Assembly: GCA_963969345.1 (NCBI GenBank) | Contig: OZ017770.1 | Location: forward strand, 2,365,246-2,429,245 | Direction: 5' to 3' | From: Turbatrix aceti | Lineage: Eukaryota; Nematoda; Chromadorea; Rhabditida; Panagrolaimidae | DNA length: 64,000 bases | In this document: one piece after another, positions 22,018 through 33,332 of the stretch | Layout of the letters: every line of letters begins with the position of its first letter | Position numbering within the stretch: the stretch's first letter is position 1 | Made by a program: the position numbers and the translations under genes | The notes under the pieces: model-generated | What the model was told of the DNA's origin: nothing | The model's database searches: none | What the model saw: only the letters and a program-made list of their open reading frames with translations

Positions 22018-23331
22018 ATGATTTCTCGGCTCAGCAGACTCGCAACCGGTCGCGGCAGCTTGATCACTCGTCGTCTGCTGTCCAGTGAGCAGGAAGATGA
22101 CTTGAAAGATCCCAAACCGAAGACTCCAAGAGCCAAGCATATCACGGATGAAAAGGTTCTCGATTCGCTGAAGGAGGCAGCGGCGACCGTGCATCCTGCC
22201 GACAAAACCGCTCGTAGCAAGTTGACCAGCGCTGCGATCAAGCGACTTTCAGAAATGGAGCTCGAGTCTTTCGAATCTGCTACTTCTGCCCAGACAGCCG
22301 ATCTCATGACCGACTCGCTTCTTGTAAACCTTCAGGGGCTGCAGATCCGTCGACCCACTGTTCCGTCGTATTCCAAGGATCTTCGTGAGTCGAGTCAGAT
22401 TCGTGTTGCTCTGAGACGCGAAATCTTCCATGAAGCTGTTCAGGTAAGTTTTTATGACGTAAAAAGCTTTCATTTTCCCGTTTTGCACACTTTAGAAAGG
22501 TTGCTCTGCGACTGAAGCCAAGAAAGCCGCCGAAAAGATTCTTCCTGTCGTTGAACAAGTTATGACTGCTAGACGTCAGCAGAAGTTTGCCAATGTTGAG
22601 GACGAGATTCAGAAGTATGACGAGCAGGACGAAAAACTAACCGTTTTGGACAAGAACATTCTCAATACCATTTTGACCAAACGAGAGTACGTTTTTCTTG
22701 GTTTGCCTGCTTGTTTGCATTTGCGTATTGTTTTTTAGCAACGTCTTGTACAGCGACGAGGAACTGCTTGCCACACATTCCGGCGAAGCTCAACCCACTA
22801 TCCAACCCAACAAGGAGTTTATTGGACTCTTTGATCCGGCAAAGCGCCTCAACGTCTTCACCCAGAATTTCAAATCGTCGCCTCTGGAATTTTGGAAGCA
22901 ATGGGACGATCAAAAAGCGAGGTAATTGGGTCTATTTTCTTATCACCTGTTAACCACCGTGTCTTTTTAGCATCGTAAACAAGTCTATGGGACCGACTAA
23001 TGCCTGGGAAGAACAAATCGAGTGGACCGAAAAAGGCCGAATGTGGCCGTATCCCATCAACAACGAGTATAAACTCGGTGAAGAGGAAAGCGTCGATTTC
23101 ACGGAGCACATCTTCCTCGACCAGTACCTCGCAAACCACAACCTTCCAAAGAGCGGTCCTGTGGCCCATTTCATGGAGCTCGTGTGCGTCGGTCTCTCCA
23201 AAAATCCCTACATGACAGTCCAGAAAAAGCACGAACATCTCGACGCGTTTGCCGAGTATTTTAACCCCGAATTTGTCAAGAAGGTCGAACGTCTCCACGA
23301 ACAGGAACAGCTGGCCGCTGCACAGGCGTGA
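22018..23331 (+). CDS. MRPS31: mitochondrial small ribosomal subunit protein mS31 (MRPS31)
   Basis: Component of the mitochondrial ribosome small subunit, specific to animal mitoribosomes. Four exons joined in phase, about 375 residues. The chosen start gives MISRLSRLATGRGSLITRRL, a strong mitochondrial presequence; an ATG at 21949 in the same frame would add 23 acidic residues before it and is less likely. The identifying part is C-terminal: WPYPINNEYKLGEEESVDF, then HIFLDQYL, KSGPVAHFMELVCVGLSKNP and a HEHLDAFAEYF end, the conserved core of MRPS31. The gene lies 154 nt after the MDH2 stop on the same strand, so both would be made from one promoter. Confidence 0.93.
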
Positions 23332-23704
23332 TCCTTTTTTCTTCTCTCTCCTGTTGCTCGCCAATTAGTTGTGTTGATTTTGAGATGAGTTGAGTTGATA
23401 AAAAGTTATCGTCTTGTTATCGGATGAGGTCATTATCGTAGAACATTGTGTGAGAGACATGTAACGTAACGTGTAAATACAGTCAAATTTCGCCCGTTAT
23501 CTGCCAGCTCACGAGAGCACGCCACGTTTTTGCAAGAACGTAGTGCATAATTTTTAGCACACAATGCCAGCGCTTTGATTCATCCTGCATTTCCTTTCAT
23601 TGTTGCTTGACTTTTTACAGCTGCTCTGCTAGTTGCCTTGTTGCTGTTGTTTTTCTTTCATCAGGTTGTTGTATAGTGCTATTTTGGCTCAATTCCAGAA
23701 CATT
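23332..23704. other. spacer between MRPS31 and the TGN38-like gene
   Basis: Contains several pyrimidine-rich CAG acceptors; the last, ATTCCAG, lies 6 nt before the ATG at 23705. Whether the next gene is a third operon member or has its own promoter cannot be decided. Confidence 0.4.
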
Positions 23705-24556
23705 ATGCGGCGTTGGAAAGCATGGGTGTTCGTCGGCATTCTGTTTACCGGTATGCATGCTCTCAATTCCGCCTCGAGCCCAGATGATCAGGATCAGTCT
23801 CGTGAGTGCAACATTGAGCCAATATAAACCACTAAGAGTTATTATTGTTTTCAGAAAAGGTTGCAGAATCTCCGCCACCTGCTGGAAATCCCGTCCCGAT
23901 CGTTGTGGAGCCAAATGTAAGGTTTTATGAGTGTTGCTTGCGTTTTTATTGTGAATTTTTCATTTCAGGCTACGACCACACCTGTAATCGTCACGACGAC
24001 TTCCACAAAGCTGCCTACCACGGCGACTGTTTTGCCCGAGCAAAAAAAAGATACCAAAGAGAAGGAGGCACCTGCTCAGCCGCCACCTGAGCCAGCTAAG
24101 CCCAAGCCAGAAGAAGTACAGCAAGCAAAACCTCCGGCAGAGGAGAAAGAACTATCAAAACCTCAGGAACCCAAGGTTGAGCAGAAACAACCAGCCGAGC
24201 CTTTGAACAACCAGCAGATTCCTCCTGCTCCTGTCTCTGGAGTTCGTTTTTCGCTGATAATTTGTTATCATACAATCTCTATTTTAGAATATCCATTTTG
24301 AAAGTGTCCCTCAAGTCACCGGTTCGCGTCGCATCACTTACTTTGTTGTTTTTCTGTTTATCGGCTTTCTTGCTTTTGGCTATTGCAACAGAAAGAAAAT
24401 TATCGGTAAGCAAAAAATCGTGTTGTACTTTTTTTGCATTCAAAGCTCCATTTTAGGTATGATCATCGAAGGTCCCAGCTCACGTGGACGTCGAGGCAAT
24501 GTGCGCTACCGTCGCCTGAGCGCAGGCGAAAACGACGTGGAAATCGGTCTTAGCTG
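23705..24556 (+). CDS. TGN38/TGOLN2-like single-pass Golgi membrane protein
   Basis: Probable trans-Golgi/endosome cycling membrane protein. Five exons, phases consistent. A signal peptide (WKAWVFVGILFTGMHALN) is followed by a long low-complexity lumenal part rich in Thr, Pro, Lys and Glu. Near the C-terminus is one transmembrane helix (ITYFVVFLFIGFLAFGYCN), then a short cytosolic tail NRKKIIGMIIEG ... VRYRRLSAGE. The KxIIxxxxEG stretch after the helix and the YRRL tyrosine sorting signal match the tail design of TGN38/TGOLN2 (YQRL). The lumenal repeats are poorly conserved in that family, so the call rests on the tail and topology. One donor (GTTCGT, at about 24241) is weak but needed to hold the frame. 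Confidence 0.75.
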
Positions 24557-25120
24557 AATACGACTCTCAAGTTACGCGAGACGGGTTTTCCATGGATTTT
24601 GCTTCGTTTTTTGTTCATCCGTGGTTAAATATAAAAGTGAGTTCTATGATGAAAGTGACGGCGGAATTGGGTTGACGGTTTTTGATTGCTTCTAACATAT
24701 GGGTTTTATACGTGTACGACTGTTGAACGAACTTTGTATTGACACTTGGACCAAGAATGCTGGTATCTACTTCGTCAAATTTTTATGTACTTGCTTGCAT
24801 GTAATGTAAAAAAAGTAACTATGAAGACAACCACGATGCAACTCCGTGTCTGACCAAAGTGTCATCGATGTTGTTGCGTTTTCATTTCCGACAGCACATA
24901 ATTGAACGTAAATTTCAACAAGCATAGACCAGCTGTACCCATGTGGGAAAATGCCAATGCAACAAACAATTGCATGCAAATCTGAAAAAAAGCCAATGGT
25001 ACGGCCAAACATATACGCACAAGATCGATCGGGATGAAAGCCAAAAGTTATTGAAGTATAATCAGAATTACCATCATAGAGCACAATATGTCTTTGCTCT
25101 GCTTTATTATTGACCAACGA

Positions 25121-25153
25121 GCCGAGCCGAGCGGCTCGAATGCTCGGCTCGGC
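25121..25153. repeat. perfect 12-bp inverted repeat (hairpin)
   Basis: GCCGAGCCGAGC at 25121-25132 and GCTCGGCTCGGC at 25142-25153, separated by 9 nt. Very GC-rich compared with its surroundings. It could form a strong stem-loop or be a paired protein-binding site. Confidence 0.8.
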
Positions 25154-25321
25154 AATTTTGGTTCGGTCGACAACTCTGCTTTTAAGTGAAACCATATCGA
25201 CAGGACAATTTTCTAGTCATGCAAAGGTTAAGGGATGTACAAAACTAGCTACAAATTTTCATATCTAACAGGTAAGTTGATCAGGAACTTTTTTCAAGAT
25301 TTTATTTTTTTCTTCATTTAT

Positions 25322-25434
25322 TTTACCGTCATACATTGTTTTTAGACTCTGAGCGATTCCGATAAGCGTGCTGCCTATGATCACAGCGGAGGCAATCCTG
25401 GTTTTAGAAATGCAACGTCTGGCAAGACCATGCT
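25322..25434. repeat. direct repeat copy A (113 bp), 10-bp deletion relative to copy B
   Basis: Nearly identical to 27357-27479. Differences seen are one substitution and a missing 10-bp block. Read on the minus strand, the deletion shifts the frame of the 40-codon ORF present in copy B, so this copy is non-coding. Confidence 0.85.
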
Positions 25435-25701
25435 TTTTGAACGCCCGAAGATCTGTTCTGATCCATCTTCGGTGTCAACTTGCGTTTTTTGTCCAAATAA
25501 TGTCAATATTATAATATTGTAAACGCAAAATAAACGCGCATAATAATTACTACTTGGATGTGTATTGAAACGAAAAGGGAATTCTCAGTGTTCTCGATAC
25601 GAAAGTTGACAAGCGTTAGATTCGTATTTTCTGCAAATCAACGGAATTGTCTGTTTTTTAGTTTCAGTCGTTTCAGACATTTAGTTTCAGTCGTCGCAAG
25701 T

Positions 25702-27294
25702 ATGGCTAGTCGGTCTCAGTCTGTCTCCTCGGCACCCCGTCGATCGTCAAGGATTGCGGCTAGGCGTGACTCTATCAGTGGCATGCCTTTGGATGTGCTG
25801 GCAAGTTGCTTTTCTTCCGTTTTTAAAATTCTGGGATTTTTATCAATATTTTTGGAAGGAATTATTTTTTTTTACATTTTAGATACATATCATGCGTTAC
25901 CTGAGTCCAACCGATTTGGTCAAGATGACACACGTTTCGTCAAGGATGCGCGCTGTCTCTGAGACGGCAATAAAGCAAGTGAGGTGCGTAAGCACTGCTG
26001 ACGCGGTCGACGAACGCATTGTGAGTGTTTTCCTTTTTTTAAAGATGTTTTCTATCGAATATGCTGTCACTTGAACAGTTTAAACAGATTTTTTTGGTAA
26101 TTTACAAATATATTTTAGCATCTGTTTCGTGTTTTAAGTATAAAATACAATATTTTAGGCCAAGCTAATAGCCCAATTCATGCCTAACATCCGACGCATT
26201 TATTTGTATTATGTAAATTTCAATTCCAATGCAGTCGATGCGCTATCAGAATACAGTCACCGGCTGACTCACCTGACCCTTCGGCATTGTATTGAATTCT
26301 ATGATACTCCTCGCTGGCTGTTTACTAAGTCACCGAACTTGATGTACCTAGATGTCTCTTTAAACACTAACCATTTTAACGGTAAAAGCCTCGAATATTT
26401 GCCTCCGACGCTCGTCCATCTGAACTTTCTCGGCTGTTGGGATGTGTACTTTTCACATCTCGTCAATATGAAAGCATTGCCCAATCTCTTAAGCCTAGCA
26501 ATGGACGTCATAAGTCTTCAATCGTATGAAGTCAACTTGCTGCTTCGCCGGATGCCAAAACTCAGATGCCTGAAGATCAATTCTGCGTTCATCCGCCGAG
26601 AACAGATCATGTTCACCGACTTTTCCCACAACCTTGATTTGGAGATTTTGTCAATAACTGACAACAACTACATCCGATCCGAATCTTTCAACTCTTTGCA
26701 AGACTGCAAAAAGCTTCGCTCTTTAATCGTGACCGCCAACCCTTATTTGTGCCAAAGTTCTCTGTCAACCGATCTGCGTGCCGTCGCTGGCTGCAAGGCA
26801 TTGAGAGTTTTGTATCTCTCAAAACGTACTATGTTTACTCTCACCGACGTCTTGCACGTTGTCAAATCATGCGGCGTCAAAGTGAGTTGTAAAATTTTAT
26901 TGTTGTGCAAATCCTTTATTTTAGTATGTCCACCTTGCTTCGCACATTCTCTTTCCCCACGCAGTGCTCGAACAACGTATACAAGGAATACCGGTATGGA
27001 ATTTTGAAACTTTTCGTATTAAAACAATTTTTTTAGTCGCTACAAGGTTGCTTTCGGGTGAACAAGGTATTCAAGGGATCAGATTTTCTGCTCGCCGGTG
27101 AGCGTTATTTAGCCGACGAACAGGAATATATCACAGAGTCTGTAACTGCGAGCAACACAACGGGCATGCGTCGTCACCGCACAGAATCTGGCAACGCCTG
27201 TACGGACTATGTTGCGCGCCAAGCCGCTCTTGCCCAGAGTTCTGCAGCTCATGGAGGAGATTTTTTCGCCGTGTTGGAATTCGGTGCTCTTTAA
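25702..27294 (+). CDS. F-box protein with leucine-rich repeats
   Basis: Likely substrate-recognition subunit of an SCF ubiquitin ligase. Five exons. The N-terminus is basic (APRRSSRIAARRD) and is followed by the F-box: MPLDVL | IHIMRYLSPTDLVKMTHVSS. That junction uses a GC-AG intron (25801 start). The middle has irregular leucine-rich repeats (LTHLTLRHC, LMYLDVSLN, LVHLNFLGC, LEILSITDN, LRVLYLSKR). The C-terminal ~75 residues are polar and Thr/Ala-rich without a known motif. Substrates cannot be inferred; nematodes have many such genes. The gene is bracketed by the 113/123-bp direct repeat. Confidence 0.85.
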
Positions 27295-27353
27295 ATTCAT
27301 TTGGTACTCTTGAAATCGTTGTGTGTTCCTGCTGGTTTTGTTGTATTTTGTAT

Positions 27354-27476
27354 CTATTTACCGTCATACATTGTTTTTAAACTCTGAGCGATTCCGATAA
27401 GCGTGCTGCCTATGATCACAGCGGAGGCAATCCTGGTTTTAGAAATGCAGGCGGGAGCAACGTCTGGCAAGACCAT
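27354..27476 (-). CDS. 40-codon hydrophobic ORF within direct repeat copy B
   Basis: The ATG at 27476 lies one base after a possible acceptor (GAATAG). The 40-residue frame ends with TAG at 27354. It has SKTRIASAVIIGSTLIGIAQ, a potential single transmembrane helix, and ends TMYDGK. The size resembles small mitochondrial membrane subunits, but I do not recognise a family. It converges on the F-box gene, with stops 59 nt apart. The frame is broken in copy A. Confidence 0.4.
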   Translation of the reverse strand: MVLPDVAPACISKTRIASAVIIGSTLIGIAQSLKTMYDGK

Positions 27477-27479
27477 GCT
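27357..27479. repeat. direct repeat copy B (123 bp)
   Basis: Partner of 25322-25434. The two copies flank the whole F-box gene in the same orientation, with about 1.9 kb between them. Confidence 0.85.
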
Positions 27480-30246
27480 ATTCAATTGTTCAAAAAATAA
27501 CGAATGGCATTTTATTTTTTGAACAATCAGTTTCGAGCGTGTTTCGCATTTAAAAAGAGGTGTCTGACAACAAAAACATGTTTTTCTTTTAATAAATTTT
27601 TGTTGAATAATTGACAAATTTTTTGTAATCTCCAAAAAACATGATGACAATTTGGAAGCTCTGCATTCACACGTGAGTCACAAAAGTTATTCATAAAAGC
27701 TCCTTCAAAAATGCCAGCAACAAAACAATTACTATAATAAAAAAAGAGTGCCGTGTTTTTTGACTTTTTTTCGTCGATTGCAACAAGTGTTCACAAATTT
27801 TTTTTTTATTTTCAAATTCGCACTACAATCTCAAGTGCATCATGTTTGTTTACACGTAAAAGTAAATCACTTGCAGCTGACATCCATGAATATATAACAA
27901 AATGCGCGGTCATTGAGTCGAGATCCTTGATGATCGTAAATTTTGGATATCGCAAAATCGTTTGCTTTAATGAGCATGGATAGAGGTCGTCCCGCAGCGC
28001 TTTCATGGGATTCTCAATTTGCATATTTCTAACGACCGATCTGTTGCGTGAAGACCGTTGTTGGTATACTTTTTAAGGTCAATAAATAGTGCACATGTTT
28101 TCTCTCCAGGCGCGTCCTAGAAATGACAAGTCACTTCGGCATGTGAATGGCCACTAAGTTTGGTCATTAATCGTCAAATGACTGTCGCGCACTTTGGTTT
28201 GCTTCACTGATGGCCGATGGAGATAACCGTTGAACACAGACATTACTGCTTTTCATACCACAACGCAAATTGATGCGCGTTGCTTCCCGCTTTGTTTGAG
28301 GCTTTCCCTATCTGGAGGGCATCTGCGCAAGTCAGTGCATTCGAGAAGGCTCATTGCGCAACCGGGCAAGTTCCATTGCATTTCATCCCTCCTTCAACAT
28401 GATGAGGAAGGTTTTGGCGTACTCGTAAATTCGCAATTTTACACGGCAAATTGATCTTTATTGGGCGTCGGTAATTTGCAAAATAGATTGATTTGTATTC
28501 ACTTTTTTTCTCATGCCGAGCGGCGTGAAACTGTTTTTGGGTGGCGATGCGTGGCGATAGGTTGTGCAAAACAGGCTGTTTTCCCTCCCTGGAATGTCAT
28601 CCTTGCTGCCATCATCACCCCTGTTGACCACTTTCAACCACTTTAGTTTTAAAACTATCGGCTGTTTTTCAAAACTTGCATTAGGAGGGGAATGATATTG
28701 TCGCAATCGTTGAAATCAGGCTTACATATGGCAAAATTTTACGAATGCCTCATCGTTGCGGAGAAAGTTTTCCATCAATTTTCCCATCGCTAACAGCATT
28801 GTGTTCATTCACCTAGGCTCGTTTATTTTGTGTCAAAATTATAAACTTGATCAATGTCGTGTTTTTCTTTTTCTTCACAAAAGCAAGGCGCACACAACGG
28901 ATCTCATTTTCTCCGTGGCATACCCATCTGCCAGCTCTGACTGAAACCTGTAAATCATTTTCTTGGTTTTTGGACCATGTCACTTAAAAGTTTTGCATTT
29001 CACACAATGAAAGCTTTTGCGCGAAGGCTTTTGACTTTGTATTCCATAAACAATGGTTTGTAGCTTCTCTTTGGAATGTGAGTGCAAAAGTTTGGTGCTT
29101 TTCTTGTCACACATGACAGGGTTGCTTAATGCCGCGCAGTTATCGTCGTTACGCATCTTTGAAATTTTCTGTCTTACATGGTCATTGCGTCATGATAGTC
29201 CTAGATGGCACACAGCTGGGTGGTCTCAAGACCGGGGGAATGCCAAGAAATGACTCAGTGCCGCCAGTCAGAAGTTTTGCGTTCGTTTATTCGTTCTTGT
29301 GCCGATCTCGTTCAATGCCACAAAAAATAGACATTTTGTTTTCGTTTACCACCATGATGAAGCTTGCTATTGACAGTCTCGCTGCTTTTCGGTCAGGGTT
29401 ATAGATCAAAACGTGCCGCATGACAAGGTCGCGCATTCGCTGCCTGCTCCCGGACGCTCCCAACTCAAGTAGGTCTTCTTGACCGAAGAGCCGTAAAAAT
29501 TTTGAGCCATAGACTTTCAGACCATTCTCTACCGCCAACAAAACGATAAGTTTGCGTCGCGTCTGGACGCGACAGTGCCGCTCTTCTGGTACTATAATCC
29601 CATTAATTCGTCATCGTTTTTATGCTCGGCTAGCTTGACCGCAGAGGCGTTTGTTTTCTTCTATTGTTTTGGTAGGCAGACTTTGTTTTTTTCTTCACCC
29701 TCTGATCCCTGCCGGCAGCGAGTGATAATGAGCCAACGTACCATGCCTTTGTTTTTGTTGATGTAGTAAACCGTTCACATTTATTTTTCATGCAAGTTTT
29801 GAACCTTATTTTTTTATTGCTTTGCCGAACGTCTGGAAGACTATTATTTTTTTGCGTTTCTCGATAATTACTTTTATTGCAATTTTTTATGCCTTTCACC
29901 TGTGAGGAAGTTTTTTCTGCAAGACTTACAAGCTGTGTTTGCGGGAATCATGTGCAGCGATAAATCTTTGATATAAAATGTGTTGTTTAGAAAATTGCTG
30001 CTGGCAGTGTCTGAACCAGTGACGTCTATAAATTTTTACACCCGTTGTCTTTATGGCAACTATAATTTGTGCAAAAACAGCTTTTAACAAACTATTAGGG
30101 GTTTTTGTTCTTTGCCGCCTAAAGACATTGCGCATACCCAACAGCTGTCTTGGTATGCGCGAAAATGCGGCAACAAGTTTTGTTCTTTACTTCTTTTTTG
30201 CTTTGCTAGCCTGAAATATGCCGCGGCTAACAGTTATGTAGTAGGT

Positions 30247-30344
30247 ATTAGTTGCGGATAAAAACGTTAGGCAATTTATTTTCGACCTGTCAGCTCACAT
30301 TGTAACGTATAGGTCGAAAATATTTCACTCTGCAACCAACTAAT
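30247..30344. repeat. imperfect inverted repeat (MITE-like or hairpin)
   Basis: Outer arms ATTAGTTG (30247-30254) and CAACTAAT (30337-30344); inner perfect 12-bp arms TATTTTCGACCT (30277-30288) and AGGTCGAAAATA (30311-30322). The nested pairs share one centre, so the 98-bp segment can fold as one long stem with bulges. Confidence 0.7.
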
Positions 30345-33140
30345 TGTTGATTGGCGGGGAGCTTTCAGTAAGCAATCAGTCAATCATCTCGTGGTGCTAC
30401 ATTAATTACGAATTGCGACGTTTGGCTTTTGCCAACTTTTTTTTTCGTTTCTATTATCAATCTTACTTATGTTGATGCTGTTTCAAATTTTAAGAGATTT
30501 GAAAAGCAACAGCTTCTTTAACCAAGCGATGTTTTGTCAATCAGATCATCCGAATGTTTTGGAATGAGGGAAGAATACGCGCATAACGCAAAGGCACACA
30601 GAGCCTGAGAGACTGCTGACAGCTGGTTGACACGACCACCTGCGGCAAAAGCCCATAGGCGCAGAGGGGTTGCTGGAATCCAGGATGACCAGTTCCACGT
30701 TTTTGCCGGGGGTTTCGTTGACTCTAACATCCATTCCATTAACTTTTTCAGACGTTTGCTCAACTTTTTTTGTATATGAGACGTCAAAAAAGGCAATGCT
30801 ATCGTGAGTGGTGTTAACTCCCCAGGAGGGCAATGGGTATTCAAGGTTGCGCGAGGATTGGTGCAGATTTGACAATCCTCAGCCGTCTGAAAAAGGGTTG
30901 TCAATTTGCTTTGAATTTCCTATTCAAAATTTGTGAATCAGTTAGCATCATTTGTCAAGGGCCTCTTTTGCGGTGATCATTACTCAACCCCGAGTACATT
31001 CAGCATTTTGTCCTGATTGGCTGCCATGTAGCTTGTCCCTTTTTTTCTCCGTCGGAAATGCGCCAAATTGCCCTGCGCGAAAATTGTTTGGGGCGACAGT
31101 AATCGGTCAGTTGACGGGTAGGTGTGCTCCTGGGAGTCAGATAACTGTTTTGCGGCTGTCACCGATTCTTCCGGCCAATTTTGGTATTAGCGACCTTCCA
31201 TGAGGGCGAGCGGGCGAACACAGGGACGACAGTTCATGCAGATTTGCATCGTTTTTCTTCTTTTTTTGTGACAGGCGCTCTGATTGTTGCTGCTGTACTG
31301 TCTCAAGCTGTATGATCTCCGTGTTACAAATTATGGTTGTGTCTTTTCTTGACCTCAACTGTTCTCCTTTTTCTGAATTAATTTTAGGGTGTGAAATTTT
31401 TTTCTCTGTTTTTGCAATCTTTTACGTCTGGTCTGGCGTTCGTTCATTCACACAATTCGTTGGCGATCTGCTAAGCTTATTCTCGCCTGGTTGACAGCTG
31501 TTGCGCACACTCCTTGACCTCGGCATTGTCATGGGGTCTGTAGCCTATTAAAAAGATAACCTACAATAATAATCCGGATTTTGTTGTTCACTATATTTTT
31601 TTCTGTTTCCGTTGTCTAATCTGTCAGATTTTTGTCACCATACGCGATGTCCATCATTTGTTATGTTCGCCTGACCTTTTTTCTTGCGTTTTTGTCATTT
31701 TTTTAGAACCAATAACAAATAGGTTCTCCCTCCCCCTGTTGCCGTAGTCCTATCGGCCCCACGTTTCGGCGACGACATATTTTTCTATTCTCTTGTCATC
31801 ATATTTGTAAGGCGGAGTTGACTGATTTATGAAGACCGCAATACTTGTCATATCCTGCTACGATGTTCGCGAGCTTAAATTTAAACATTTGGATTTTTTT
31901 TCAACCAGGCATGCCGCTGTCATAAGCCTTGTTTTTCGTCTTTCACTACCGCTTAAATGCCAACCAGAGTCCAATACCCGGGGCCAACATGTGCAATTCG
32001 ATCATAAAGTCGCCAATGGCTATTTTACTTCACCGCTGGTATCTTGCAAACGTAACTTTAGATTGAATACATGGACTACAATTTTCTAGCAAAAAATATT
32101 TGTCTTAAATTTTGATGCCTGATTTGCGGATTTATTTTTTTATTGTTTTTTTTTAAATTCTGCATCTCCTGCCAAGTGCCCTGTATCTGCTCTCACAATT
32201 ATATGCGCATTATTCAAGTCGTCCAAGGCGTTTTTTCACTCCCAATTTTGATGATCTCGACACTACAGCTTTGCTATCACTCTCGCTTTTCCTCTTTCTG
32301 TTGACCGGTGTGAATCATCTTTGCTGTACTTTTTGCGGTCATTTCTCAGACTGACTGGTACTATACATGTGCTCTATGTCTTCCTTTTCAGAAAAAAATG
32401 GAACCATAACATCGTGATTCTGGATGAAATCATCCGCGTCACTCAAGCACCACAGAGTCACTGGCAGCGACAACAAAGCTGGATTGTTTTGTGGTGGTTG
32501 TATTTTACGGCTCCAAATACATTTTTGGACAGGTTATTTATCATAAAATCGGCTATTCCATCCGGAAAGCTGTCAATCGTCTTTTTTGAGACAAGTTACC
32601 CCTCACTCGACGCTTTACCCCCCAGTGGGTTGACATTTACAGTGCTGTTGCGCAAATTTTGCCGCTTTGTGCGTAGAAAACAAATTTAACCCCGAGGGAG
32701 GTCTTTTTTGGGTAGTGAAAAGAATAAAACTCTCGTGGGATTGGTTTTTGCGGTGACAAAATTGAATTAAAAACTTTTTGACGCGGTCTTCTTCCTTGAA
32801 GATGGCTGTGCATTGTCGCTTTTCTTCTTCTGTACGGATTTGCCGCAAAATATCCGTCTTGGTTAAACAGGATTAGTAAGGCGAGCGGTTCTCATTTCTC
32901 GATGCTTGGTGCGCGAACATTTAATGACAAAGTACACGCCGCTTGCCTCCACATACAGGTGAACCGCATTAGGCTGGTTCACTTCGTTTTCGGTCGCAAG
33001 GAAGTAGCGTATTAATAAAAGTATCCAATGTCCGCCATTGAACACAAGAAACTATTGTGAGACATTCAGCCTATTATTTTCCAAGACCTCCCGACTTTTT
33101 GCTTTTTGGTTAATTTTACCGCAAATTATCTTTTTTTTAG

Positions 33141-33332
33141 AGCATCTGCCAAGCGGATACTGCAGCGATCAAACGTAACTTACTCTGGGTTTACAAGATA
33201 AGGTCGGATCCGAAAATTAACTGTCTCGTAGAGTCGTTAAAAGACGGCCAGCTGGTCGATTGCGAGCGATATCAGGGCGAACATAAATTACATGATTTTC
33301 TGAACACACCTGGCGGATCTGCGCAATCTTAG
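33141..33332 (+). other. exon-like open frame of unknown gene or relic
   Basis: Opens exactly at a strong splice acceptor (TTTTTTTTAG ending 33140), where the frame upstream is closed by that TAG, and runs 63 codons to a stop. It reads like protein (for example KRNLLWVYKIRSDPKINCL and DGQLVDCERYQGEHKL). No partner exon was found. It may be a terminal exon of an unrecognised gene or a remnant. Confidence 0.3.

Larger units (their letters stand above)
24557..25701. other. intergenic with an inverted repeat and a degenerate repeat copy
   Basis: Holds a perfect 12-bp inverted repeat (25121-25153) and copy A of a 113/123-bp direct repeat (25322-25434). Reverse-strand frames around 24770-25195 include a hydrophobic stretch but lack a clear start and splice pattern, so no gene is called. 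Confidence 0.45.

Noticed and set aside
24767..25195. 142-codon and overlapping 60-codon reverse frames, one with hydrophobic stretches
   Set aside because: The two frames overlap, the hydrophobic one has no ATG and an upstream in-frame stop, and no splice pattern connects them. A caveolin-like resemblance was considered but was too weak.
32321..32689. 122-codon plus-strand frame in the gene-poor region
   Set aside because: Phe/Leu-rich as expected from T-rich DNA; no splice sites, start context or motif.
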